Shown piece by piece: positions 25,800-33,778 of a DNA stretch of 64,000 nucleotides. Position 1 is the first letter of the stretch, and each line of letters opens with the position of its first letter. The notes under the pieces are model-generated. The model searched no databases and was not told the origin of the DNA. It saw only the letters and a list, made by a program, of their open reading frames with translations. A program made the translations under genes and the position numbers. Origin of the DNA: Gemmatimonadota bacterium (lineage in GTDB: Bacteria > Gemmatimonadota > Gemmatimonadetes > Gemmatimonadales > Gemmatimonadaceae); assembly GCA_021298835.1 (NCBI GenBank), contig JAJTHG010000022.1:35477-99476 (forward strand), in the 5' to 3' direction.

Positions 25800-27595
25800 G
25801 CCGGTCCCGCCTCTGCCACGGCCCGGTCCACCGCGCGAGCGATCTCGCCCTCGACCCAGCGACGCCATCCCCAGGGCGTGAACGTGTGATCCGGCCCGGT
25901 CGCCACGGCGAGGTGCAGCCCGCCGGCGGCCGCGAGGTCGCGAGCCGCGCGTCGTGCGTACAGCCGCAGGTAGTCGAGGCCCGGCTCACGGCTTCCGAAG
26001 ACCAGCGTCACCCGCGTCCCGCGGGCGACGATGGCCCGCAGGTCTCCTTCGAGGTCGCCGCGGCGGGCGCGCCGGGGATCCTGCGTCCCCCGCACCCGAT
26101 CCATCCACGCGGACGCGACGTCACGCGTGCGGCGCGCGAAGACCTGCGCGACGTAGGCGACGTTCACCTTGCCCGTGAGCAGCCGCTGCCACGCGTCCCG
26201 TTCGGCCACCCGCGAGGTGTAGTGGGTGTACTCCCCGAACGTCATCCATTCGTTCGCGTCCAGCGGATCGCTCTCGCGCCAGTACCACGTGATCGGGTTC
26301 ACGCACACGATCGCCGCCACCGGCGCGCCCGCGCGCGCGGCGTGGAATGCCGCGTGCGCCCCGGAGCACAACCCGACCAGCACGACGCGCTCCACGCCCC
26401 GCGCGCGCATCCAGGCCACGGCCGTGTCCACGTCGCGCGGGATCGTCGGCCCGTACGGATGATTGACGCGGGCGGCCGCATCGGCCGCGCTGTCCCCGAT
26501 GCCGGCGAAGTCGAGCCGCAGCGAGGGCACCCCCCGCGCGGCCAGTGCCCGAGCGCTCTCCACCCAGAGGCGGTGCGGCCCTTCATGGCTGAGGACGCCG
26601 CTGTTGAGGAACAGCGCCCCCGTCCCCGAACGCAGCGCGGCCGGGGGCTCGGCCCAGACGCCGACGAGTCCGTCGGCGGGCCCCATCCGCACGACCTGCT
26701 CGGCAGCGACATCGCCGGCCCGGATGCCGCGCACCTCGGCGCGGGGCCCCGGCGTCGGCTCGGTGCCCAGTGCCATCGCACCGTCGGTGGTCGAGACCGG
26801 CACGCCGTACCAGTCCTGCGCCGCCCGGATCACGGCGGCAGGCACCACCCGCACCTCCGGCGTCTCGTGGGCGAGCTTGTATCCCGAGGCCTCGACGCGG
26901 GCGACCCTGGCGCCGGCGCGTTCGAGCGCGGCGATCGCGTGACCATCGTCGGGCGGATCGTCGCGCGGGACGACCAGCGCATCACCGCCGGCGGGGATCT
27001 GTGCGGCCTCGATCTGCAGGCCCTGCAGCGCCTCCACGGCACCCCGGCCGATGCGAAGCCCACCGCCCTGCTGCATCCCCTCGGGAACGGGCGTCTCGGC
27101 ATCGTCGTCCGGCCCGAGCGTCGCGCGGCTCAGTCCGCCGAAGGCCCGCAACTCGCGCAGCCACGCCTTCCCTGTGCCGACCGGTGCCCACGCCAGCAGG
27201 CGCGTCGCCCCCGAGCGCCGCCAGGCCGTGGCGGCAACCAGTCCGGCGAGGCGGACGCCCCCGATGTCCACGCCCGCAGCACCGCGACGCATCGCTTCGG
27301 CCACGGCGGCCTCGAAGGAGGCCTGCCACACGCCGACGACGCCGTCGTCGAGCCAGCTCCCTGACGAGTCCCCCGCCCCCGGAGGATCGAAGCGCAGGAC
27401 GCAGACGCCCCGCGACGCGAGGGCGAGCGCCACCTGCTGCACGGCCGGACGCCCGAACGCCCCGTCCACGCCGATCCCGTGCGACAGGACAAGCGCCCGT
27501 GGCTGCCGCAGTACGCCGAGGGCCGGCGCATGCCACCAGGCCGCCACCGGGCCGCCAACGACATCGAGCCAGAGCGGATCTGCCGTCCCGCTCAC
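25796..27595 (-). CDS. Two-domain alpha/beta hydrolase with Cys at the nucleophile position
   Basis: A 599-residue protein made of two alpha/beta-hydrolase halves. The N-terminal half (about 1-270) keeps ALVLSHGIGVDG and LRFDPPGAGDS but lacks a nucleophile elbow (LAGLVAA). The C-terminal half (about 320-599) has GALFLNSGVLSHEGP, LRLDFAGIGDS, an elbow GLCSG with Cys410 where Ser is usual, an acidic candidate in FGSREPGLD and His570 in GPDHTFTP. Cys nucleophiles are known in bile acid-CoA:amino acid acyltransferases, and a GLC elbow is, as I recall, found in hydrolases of exosortase-linked polysaccharide loci. I infer a thioesterase or acyltransferase acting on the carrier-bound product. The start is GTG 27595, just inside a 17-bp repeat array. 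Confidence 0.72.
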   Translation of the reverse strand: MSGTADPLWLDVVGGPVAAWWHAPALGVLRQPRALVLSHGIGVDGAFGRPAVQQVALALASRGVCVLRFDPPGAGDSSGSWLDDGVVGVWQASFEAAVAEAMRRGAAGVDIGGVRLAGLVAATAWRRSGATRLLAWAPVGTGKAWLRELRAFGGLSRATLGPDDDAETPVPEGMQQGGGLRIGRGAVEALQGLQIEAAQIPAGGDALVVPRDDPPDDGHAIAALERAGARVARVEASGYKLAHETPEVRVVPAAVIRAAQDWYGVPVSTTDGAMALGTEPTPGPRAEVRGIRAGDVAAEQVVRMGPADGLVGVWAEPPAALRSGTGALFLNSGVLSHEGPHRLWVESARALAARGVPSLRLDFAGIGDSAADAAARVNHPYGPTIPRDVDTAVAWMRARGVERVVLVGLCSGAHAAFHAARAGAPVAAIVCVNPITWYWRESDPLDANEWMTFGEYTHYTSRVAERDAWQRLLTGKVNVAYVAQVFARRTRDVASAWMDRVRGTQDPRRARRGDLEGDLRAIVARGTRVTLVFGSREPGLDYLRLYARRAARDLAAAGGLHLAVATGPDHTFTPWGWRRWVEGEIARAVDRAVAEAGPA

Positions 27596-27677
27596 GATGA
27601 CGCCGCGGTCACGATGACGCCGCGCTCACGATGACGCCGCGGTCACGATGACGCCGCGGTCACGATGACGCCGCGGT
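27593..27677. repeat. 17-bp tandem repeat, five copies, bridging two genes
   Basis: The unit is cacgatgacgccgcggt, with one changed base in copy 2. On the minus strand it codes the last residues and the TGA stop of the GH2-like protein (TAASS-stop), fills the gap, and ends at the GTG start of the hydrolase. Each unit carries the same stop in one frame, so changes in copy number move the stop without altering the protein ending. Confidence 0.95.
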
Positions 27678-30209
27678 CACGGTGAGCGTGCCGCGCGCAC
27701 CGAGCGACCGCACCGTGACGAGCCCACCGGCTCCGGCCGCTGCCCGCTCCCCGCTCCGGCGCAGACGCACCCGTCGGCGCTCCCCGGGCGCGAGGTCGAA
27801 CCATGCGTCGTCGGCCGTGCAGCCATCGGCCTCGACGACGATCCCCCGCTCGAGGACCGACGCCGACAGGGTGACCACGAGCCCCTGAGCGTCCGCCTGA
27901 GCGTCCGCCTGAGCGTCCGCCTGAGCGTCCGCCTGAGCGTCCGCCTCCGCCTCGGCCGTCAACGCCGGCACCTCGCGCGAGGTCGCCGCGGGCGGCGGCG
28001 AGATCCAGTGCCACGCGTCGGCCATCCGTTCGCCGGACCGGTCGAGCAGCCGCACCTGCACGGCATCGTGCCCGGCCGGCCCGAAGCGATACGACCACGT
28101 GAGGTCCCGAAATCCGCCGAGCACGACTTCCGCGCCGACGCTCTGCGCCCCGCGGGGGGCGACGACCAGGTCGGTCGCCCCGACCTCCACCACGCGGTCG
28201 TGCCGCACGCGCCGCACCTCGAGCGTGGTTGACAGGGCAGTCGGCGCGTCGTTGACGACATGCACGAGCAGCCCGTTCAGCCCTTCGTCGGTCACGAACA
28301 CCGCGACCGGCTGGAGCGCCCGGCGCACGTGCCACCACGCCGGCTTCACCCGCCCGGCGGCATCGATGAGCCCCCAGCCGTCGCCCGGCATCATGTCGCG
28401 CAGCCACCAGAGCACGGCCCCCGTGGCGCCGCCGGGCCGCCGCATCTCCGCGAGCGCCGCCGCCACGACCTCGCCCGAGACGCTGCGTGACAGCGCGAGG
28501 TAGCGCTCGGGATCATCAGTGCGCAGGCGCTGGGCATGCACGCCGTAGCGCTGCTCGAGGTAGTGGTCCCGCACGTCCCCGAAGTCCCAGGCCACCGCGT
28601 TGTCGCGCGGCATCCCGGCGCGCCATCCGGAGTCGTGACGGAATGCCGCCGGATGGGCGACGGACTCGAGCAGTGTCCGCTCGTCCGGCACGTGCGAGAA
28701 GGCCAGGCACTCGGCCGCGAACCGGACGCCACTCCGGCGGATGTCATCCACCCCGCGCCGATACGCCCCGACGCCGAAGTAGTGGGACACCGGCGCGTCG
28801 GCGCGGAACGGGAGATCGGCGCCACCCCCCGGCACGTAGGGCACCCATGGCAGCCCCGGGGCTGCCGCGGCCAGCACCCGCGGCACGACGTCGAGCAGGA
28901 AGGGCGACTGCCACGTCTCGGGGGGCATCCCCAGCATCGCGGGCTGCTGGCCCACCTCCGAGCCGCCACCCGCCACGACGACGCAGGCATGGGCCGCCCA
29001 GCGACGGGCCTGCACGGCGATCTCGTGCGACAGGCCCTCGGCGAAGGCAGCGTCGGCGAAAGGATAATCCATGCTCGCCAGCGCGATGTCGTGCCACACC
29101 ATCACGCCTGCGCGGTCGAAGGCCTCGAGCGTGGCGGCGTCAACGTACGGAAAGCACCCGGTGACCCGCACGAGGTTGAGACCGCCCGCGACCACCTGCT
29201 CGACGGCCGACGCACGCGCGGCCGCGTCGTCGGTGGCGCGCCGCGGATCGAAGACCGTCCAGCACGCCCCGCGCGCGAAGACCCGCACGCCGTTGATCGT
29301 CAGGACGCCGGCGTCGGCGTCCCAGGCCACCGCTCGGAAGCCAGCCGGGGCGAGCGGGATGCGGGTCGTGGTGCCGTCGGCGTTCGTGCACTCCACCGCG
29401 GCGTCGTGCAGCACGGGCGTGCCATGGGTGTGGGGCCACCACAGGGCGAGTCCGGGAAGCTCCCCCTGCCCTGAAAGGCCGACGTCGTCACCCGTACCCT
29501 GAAGCGTGAGCGAAACGCGGTGCCCGCCGACCACGAGGGTGGCTGCGGTTGGCCCGGACATCCCGCGGACCGACGCGGCGAATCGCACGGCGCTCACGCC
29601 GTCGCCGGTGACGGTCGTCTGCAGGTGGACGTCGCGCAGGTGGCCTCCCGCGAGCCGTCGCACGGGGCGCCACGGGCCCACCACCGGCGGCCCCGACCAC
29701 CACCCCGGCATGCGGCCCGCCAACGGGGTGCGATGCCAGCGGACGGCGTTGTCCTCGACCAGCCGCGTGCGCCAGCGGGCGCGCGGTCGGGCGGGGATGG
29801 CGGCCCGCCCCAGCGCGCGGCAGCACAGGAGCACCTCGGTGTCGCCGCCGTCCGGGCGCGGATCGAGCGGCACCGCGAACGGCACGAAGGCGTTCGCGGA
29901 CCGCGCGCCGGCCACGCCGTTGACGAACACCTCGGCGATCGTCGCGACCCCTTCGAAGACCAGCCAGCCGGTGGCGTCGGCCGCGGGGACGGCAGTCCGG
30001 AACCACCAGTCGCGCTGCTCGATCTCGTCGCGCGGCATGGACGCGGCGGCATGCGTCTCGGACGCCACGCCGGGCACCGGCACGGACTCCCACGCTGCGT
30101 CGGGTGGAGGCGCGGCGCGGCCGGGATCGGCGGCGCAGCACTGCCACGGGCCGGTCTCGTGCCACGCGCCGCCGGCGAATCCGGCGACCGGCGGGGCGCC
30201 GCTCGTCAC
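27660..30209 (-). CDS. Glycoside hydrolase family 2, beta-mannosidase-like protein
   Basis: An 849-residue protein starting at a GTG that overlaps the DUF1839 stop (GTGA). It has the GH2 layout: a sugar-binding jelly roll (VFEGVATIAEVFVNGV, about residues 70-200), an Ig-like domain, then the barrel with ARGACWTVFDPR, NLVRVTGCFPY and MVWHDIALASMDYP. The acid/base position is Ser-Glu418 in place of the usual Asn-Glu, and Glu500 in AAECLAFS is the likely nucleophile; the spacing fits beta-mannosidases. There is no signal peptide, so it is predicted cytoplasmic, odd for an exo-glycosidase. A run of Ala-Asp-Ala-Gln near residue 765 comes from a 12-bp repeat. Its link to carrier-protein chemistry is unknown. 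Confidence 0.8.
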   Translation of the reverse strand: MTSGAPPVAGFAGGAWHETGPWQCCAADPGRAAPPPDAAWESVPVPGVASETHAAASMPRDEIEQRDWWFRTAVPAADATGWLVFEGVATIAEVFVNGVAGARSANAFVPFAVPLDPRPDGGDTEVLLCCRALGRAAIPARPRARWRTRLVEDNAVRWHRTPLAGRMPGWWSGPPVVGPWRPVRRLAGGHLRDVHLQTTVTGDGVSAVRFAASVRGMSGPTAATLVVGGHRVSLTLQGTGDDVGLSGQGELPGLALWWPHTHGTPVLHDAAVECTNADGTTTRIPLAPAGFRAVAWDADAGVLTINGVRVFARGACWTVFDPRRATDDAAARASAVEQVVAGGLNLVRVTGCFPYVDAATLEAFDRAGVMVWHDIALASMDYPFADAAFAEGLSHEIAVQARRWAAHACVVVAGGGSEVGQQPAMLGMPPETWQSPFLLDVVPRVLAAAAPGLPWVPYVPGGGADLPFRADAPVSHYFGVGAYRRGVDDIRRSGVRFAAECLAFSHVPDERTLLESVAHPAAFRHDSGWRAGMPRDNAVAWDFGDVRDHYLEQRYGVHAQRLRTDDPERYLALSRSVSGEVVAAALAEMRRPGGATGAVLWWLRDMMPGDGWGLIDAAGRVKPAWWHVRRALQPVAVFVTDEGLNGLLVHVVNDAPTALSTTLEVRRVRHDRVVEVGATDLVVAPRGAQSVGAEVVLGGFRDLTWSYRFGPAGHDAVQVRLLDRSGERMADAWHWISPPPAATSREVPALTAEAEADAQADAQADAQADAQADAQGLVVTLSASVLERGIVVEADGCTADDAWFDLAPGERRRVRLRRSGERAAAGAGGLVTVRSLGARGTLTVTAASS
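27889..27948. repeat. 12-bp in-frame repeat in the GH2-like gene
   Basis: Four perfect copies of gcgtccgcctga and a fifth with a changed end code Ala-Asp-Ala-Gln on the minus strand. The array lies in a linker between the C-terminal beta domains, so variation would change linker length only. Confidence 0.93.
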
Positions 30210-31210
30210 GCGCGTTCGAGCGTCGGCAGCAACGCCGCCAGTGCGTCGCGGCAGCGCGTCCACTCGCGCGCGAGCGTCGCCAAGGACGCCGAGGCATCCA
30301 TCGGCCGTCGCCGGTGCGTCGCCCGAGCGAGCGCCATCTGCAGCGACTTGCATGTCTCGGTGATCGTCCGCGCCGAGCCGAGCGCGCCTTCGAGGCCGTC
30401 GAGGCCGTCGAGCCCGCGGTCGGCGTGCCAGGCGAGGTGATCGGCGACCATCAACCAGCAGGCCCCCGCCTGCCGCACGGTGACGAATGCGTACTGGTGG
30501 AAGCGCTCCATGCTCTCGGACATCAGCCACGCCTGATGACCATCGAAGGCGGCGGCGTAGGCGGCGAAGGGGTTCGCCTTCGGCATGCGCCGGACGTGCT
30601 TCGCGAGCAGGTGCCGCGCGCGCCGCGCCTGCTCGGACCCGCTCACGCGCTCGACGCCGCCCAGCTTGACGATCTCGGCGTAGGGCGCCATGACCGGCGG
30701 GACCTGCTGGTCGGCTCGCCGCATGAGTGCCCCGTCGTAATCGTCGCCCTCCAGCCGGTACGATCCGGCGCCGTGGAAGTACCAGAGCTGGCGCGAGGGC
30801 CGGTCGATCCGCCACGCGCCGATGGTGCTCTTCGTCCGCCCTTCGCGATAGGTCGTGCCGGCGGTGTCGGGGAGCCAGAAGGAGTCGGCCTCGACGAGGA
30901 CGACGCGGCCGAGGGCGCACTGCTCCTCGACGTGGACCTCGAGCGGCTTCCAGAGTGCCAGCTCCTGCACCTCGATCCCGTAGAGGGTGCGGAGGTCCTC
31001 GTGCGGCGGCTTGAAGAAGGTGAATTGGTCGCCTTCCCAGTCCATGCCGAGCGCATAGAAGAACGACGCGACCGGATCGAGCTCGGCCCAGTGGAGGAGC
31101 TCGATCCAGACGTCGGCGTAGCAGTTCGTCTCCGGCCAGAGCCGCGCACCGGCGTGCAGCGGATGCGACGGCGAGTGGACGACGGGTCCGGCGGCGACGG
31201 CTTCGCTCAT
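30206..31210 (-). CDS. DUF1839 family protein, possible aminoacyl transferase
   Basis: A 334-residue protein. ATG 31210 is preferred; a TTG 21 bases upstream would overlap the ligase gene and adds nothing conserved. It matches DUF1839: LWPETNCYADVWIELLHWAELDP, GDQFTFFKPPHEDL, VVLVEADSFWLPDTAGTTYREGRTKSTIG and WYFHGAGSYRLEGDD. The family has no proven function, but from memory it recurs beside amino acid:[carrier protein] ligases. The early Cys (Cys30) and the VEADSFWLP strand recall the BtrH-type papain-like acyltransferases that move an amino acid from a carrier protein onto a sugar amine. I regard that as a hypothesis. Confidence 0.8.
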   Translation of the reverse strand: MSEAVAAGPVVHSPSHPLHAGARLWPETNCYADVWIELLHWAELDPVASFFYALGMDWEGDQFTFFKPPHEDLRTLYGIEVQELALWKPLEVHVEEQCALGRVVLVEADSFWLPDTAGTTYREGRTKSTIGAWRIDRPSRQLWYFHGAGSYRLEGDDYDGALMRRADQQVPPVMAPYAEIVKLGGVERVSGSEQARRARHLLAKHVRRMPKANPFAAYAAAFDGHQAWLMSESMERFHQYAFVTVRQAGACWLMVADHLAWHADRGLDGLDGLEGALGSARTITETCKSLQMALARATHRRRPMDASASLATLAREWTRCRDALAALLPTLERA

Positions 31211-31220
31211 GCGCGCCCCG

Positions 31221-32144
31221 TCACCAGCCAAGGCGTCGGCGCACGTCGGTCGGCCAGGCGTCGAGCGCAGTGCCGTGCGCCGCGTAGAGGGCGAGCACGA
31301 TGCGCTCCTTGCCGAAGCCGACGCAGGCCGAGTGGCAGGGGCTGCCGTCCGGCATGCGGATGTCGAACGACTCGCCGAAGTGGGTCTCGTGGTAGTTCAC
31401 CGAGCCGATGGCGGTGCGCCGGGCCGGGTCGGAGACCGTGGCCGTGAGCTCGTGCTTGAGCACCTGCTCCCGCTGCGTTGCCGCGAGCATGCGGCCGCCG
31501 CGACCGAAGAACGGGTCGTTGGCGACCTCGACCTGCACGTCGAGTCCCAGCGACCGCAGGACCGCGGGGGCGGCGTCGAGCCAGTGGGCGCGGAAGGCGG
31601 CCACCTGCTCGGCGGTCCCGAGGCGCACGAGCTCGCGCACGCGGAAGTAGCGCACGCGCACCGGGTCGTCGGACGGCTCCTGCCGGTAGGCGTGGCTGTG
31701 GAAGGCGAAGTAGTGGCCGTCCGGGGACGCGGTGCCGGTGAGCGTCGGGTAGAGCGGGTAGCAGGCTGCCGGCACGAGCGCGAGGTCGGTGAGCCCGAAC
31801 TTGTCGCCCCAGTCCTCGTCGCGCTCGAGCCGCGCGAGGATCTCGGCGTGATCGCGCTCGCTGCCGGTGAAGACGCTGACGGTGCCGAGGAGGTGGGGGA
31901 AGCTCTTGAGGTAGCCGCACCGCACGAGGTCGGCGCGGGACATCACCGGCGGGAACCACGCGTCGCGGGTCCGCTCGGTCGCCAGCACGCCGTCGAGGGC
32001 GTGGTCCAGCCCGCGCAGGACGCGCTCGAAGTCCGCGCTCCATCCGCCGATGCCCCGGGCCGCCGACGGCGTCAGGACGCCGGCGGCGACGAGCGCATCG
32101 CGGAAGGCCCCGTGGGCCGGCAGCGTCGTCTCAAGCGCCGACAT
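31221..32144 (-). CDS. Amino acid:[carrier protein] ligase (truncated SerRS homologue)
   Basis: A 307-residue class II synthetase core without the tRNA-binding arm. The family, first described in Bradyrhizobium, adenylates a small amino acid (Gly or Ala) and loads it on the phosphopantetheine of a carrier protein instead of tRNA. Seen here are PPVMSRADLVRCGYLKSFPHLLGTV, Cys128 in ACYPLYPTLTG, Glu171 in FRVRELVRLG, Cys274 in CHSACVGFGKER (matching the Cys-Glu-Cys zinc site of methanogen-type SerRS) and motif-3 Arg281. The start overlaps the flavoprotein stop by 14 bases. The carrier-protein gene lies two genes upstream. Confidence 0.9.
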   Translation of the reverse strand: MSALETTLPAHGAFRDALVAAGVLTPSAARGIGGWSADFERVLRGLDHALDGVLATERTRDAWFPPVMSRADLVRCGYLKSFPHLLGTVSVFTGSERDHAEILARLERDEDWGDKFGLTDLALVPAACYPLYPTLTGTASPDGHYFAFHSHAYRQEPSDDPVRVRYFRVRELVRLGTAEQVAAFRAHWLDAAPAVLRSLGLDVQVEVANDPFFGRGGRMLAATQREQVLKHELTATVSDPARRTAIGSVNYHETHFGESFDIRMPDGSPCHSACVGFGKERIVLALYAAHGTALDAWPTDVRRRLGW

Positions 32145-33339
32145 CGGAGGCGTCGTCCTTCTGCACGAGGAGGATGGAGGAGCTGTTGCCGAGGATGCGG
32201 TCGTTGTTGACCATCAGCGCGGCCCCGAGCGCGTCGCGGTAGTGGCGCGCGAGCGTGTAGGGCGAATCGTTGCGGTAGCCGTTGATCCCGCAGATCATGA
32301 GCGCGCGGTGCACGATGTCAACGACGAGCGTCGAGCCCGAGATCTTGAGGCTGTTCATGCGCAGCGCGAACGCCATGCCCGACAGCACCTCGTCGTCGTG
32401 CATCGCTTCTTCGTAGCGCCGGACGCCGTCATGCACGGTGCTGCGGAAGGTGGCGAGCACCGAGACCAGCTCGGCGAGGCGCGCGGCGCCCGGCGGGACG
32501 GTGCCGGGCTTCTTGCGGGCCTCGGCGCGGATGTAGGCGCGCGCGCGGCCGACGGCGTCGGTCGCGAGGCCGAGCCAGAGCGAGGTCCACAGCGTGTGGG
32601 CCGTCGGAAGCATCGTGCGGCTGGAGACTTCCGCGTACGGCTGGGGGATGACCGCGGCCGCGTCGCCCTCGGCCTCGAGGGTGAAGCCGAGCGAACAGGT
32701 CCCGCGGAAGCCGAGCGTGTCCCACGTGGAGATCGGCGTGAGCCGCGCGTTCGCCCGGTCCACGAGGACGATCACCTGATCGCTGTTCGAGGCGTCGGGA
32801 GCGCGCCGCGCGGTGACCATGATGTCGTCGGACTCGAGGGCGTACGAGATGACCGGCGCCTGCTTGACGAGGCGGAAGCGGTCGCCGGTGCGCTCGACCG
32901 CGCACAGCGACGTGCGGACATCGCCGCCGACGCCGACCTCGGTCGTGGCGCTCGCCATCAACCGCTGCTCGCGGACGAGTCGGCGCATGTACTCGACGAT
33001 CGCCGGGGTCTCGCGCCCGTGGCGCACGAGGCACGCGACCTGGATCTGGTGCATCGCGAACACCATCGCGCTGTTCGCGCAGGCCTGCCCGAGCGCCTCG
33101 CACATCGCGGCGACGTCACCCAGCGAGAGCCCCATGCCCCCCAACTCGACCGGCACCAGCGCGGACAGCAAGCCGGCCTCGCGGCAGGCATCGATCGACT
33201 CGCGCGGGAAGCGGGCCTCCTCGTCAACCGACTTCGCGGCGGGGCCGGCGATCTCCCGCGCGATCCGGAGCGCGGCCTGGACCGAAGGGAGGTCCGCCCG
33301 GCGCGCCCGGGAGGTGGAGGGCTCGAGCACGGAGGTCAT
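32131..33339 (-). CDS. Acyl-CoA dehydrogenase-like flavoprotein acting in the carrier-protein pathway
   Basis: A 402-residue protein with the acyl-CoA dehydrogenase fold: an N-terminal helical domain (EEARFPRESIDACREAGLLSALVPVELGG), a middle beta domain (ASATTEVGVGGDVRTS; WDTLGFRGTCS) and a C-terminal helical domain (LKISGSTLVVDIVHRALMICGINGY). The usual catalytic loop with Glu-Gly-Thr near the C-terminus is replaced by NNDRILGNSSS (about residues 378-388). In antibiotic pathways relatives oxidise aminoacyl groups on carrier proteins, for example prolyl to pyrrolyl. With a carrier protein and its ligase on either side, a similar substrate is inferred. The gap to the carrier gene is 34 bases. 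Confidence 0.85.
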   Translation of the reverse strand: MTSVLEPSTSRARRADLPSVQAALRIAREIAGPAAKSVDEEARFPRESIDACREAGLLSALVPVELGGMGLSLGDVAAMCEALGQACANSAMVFAMHQIQVACLVRHGRETPAIVEYMRRLVREQRLMASATTEVGVGGDVRTSLCAVERTGDRFRLVKQAPVISYALESDDIMVTARRAPDASNSDQVIVLVDRANARLTPISTWDTLGFRGTCSLGFTLEAEGDAAAVIPQPYAEVSSRTMLPTAHTLWTSLWLGLATDAVGRARAYIRAEARKKPGTVPPGAARLAELVSVLATFRSTVHDGVRRYEEAMHDDEVLSGMAFALRMNSLKISGSTLVVDIVHRALMICGINGYRNDSPYTLARHYRDALGAALMVNNDRILGNSSSILLVQKDDASDVGA

Positions 33340-33373
33340 CGGCGGTCCCTGGGTGGCGGGTACGGCGGGAGGT

Positions 33374-33619
33374 TCAGGCGGCGGCGGACGTCAGTTCGCC
33401 GACGGCGGCGCGGAGGTTCGCGATGGTCTGGAACGTCGCGCGCTTGAGCAATCGGTCGGGGAACTCGACGTTGAACGCCTCCTCGAGCGCGAGCATGAGG
33501 TTCACGCTCGCGTGTGACGAGAGGCCGGCCTGATAGAGGTCGTCGGCGTCACCCAAGGTCTCGACGGGGACGGCGAGGCGACCGAATTGCTGGAGGGCGG
33601 TGCGGATAGGGTCGGTCAT
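33374..33619 (-). CDS. Acyl/aminoacyl carrier protein
   Basis: An 81-residue four-helix carrier protein, the first gene of the minus-strand operon. The phosphopantetheine site is in DDLYQAGLSSHASVNLMLALEEAF; alignment to the DSL motif of fatty-acid ACP places the modified serine at Ser35, with His following. It lacks the acidic DSL signature, which fits a dedicated carrier and not the housekeeping ACP. It is the expected acceptor of the amino acid:[carrier protein] ligase encoded two genes downstream. The phosphopantetheinyl transferase must be encoded elsewhere. Confidence 0.88.
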   Translation of the reverse strand: MTDPIRTALQQFGRLAVPVETLGDADDLYQAGLSSHASVNLMLALEEAFNVEFPDRLLKRATFQTIANLRAAVGELTSAAA

Positions 33620-33778
33620 GGTGGCTAGTGTGTCCGCCGTGCGGTTATGCCAGATTCATACCGTAGGGCCGGCCTGTCGAGGAGCCGGCCTGGCTCGTAC
33701 CCCGGGCACGGCGTGTGCAGTGTCGCGGAGAGACCGCCTGTTGCGGCGGTGCCACATCACACCCGTTCGATCTACACC

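Noticed and set aside
31211..31231. TTG at 31231 as start of the DUF1839 gene
   Set aside because: It adds seven residues without similarity and overlaps the ligase gene. ATG 31210 fits better.
31221..32144. Seryl-tRNA synthetase
   Set aside because: The protein has only the catalytic core. The N-terminal tRNA-binding arm is missing, and a carrier-protein gene lies in the same operon.
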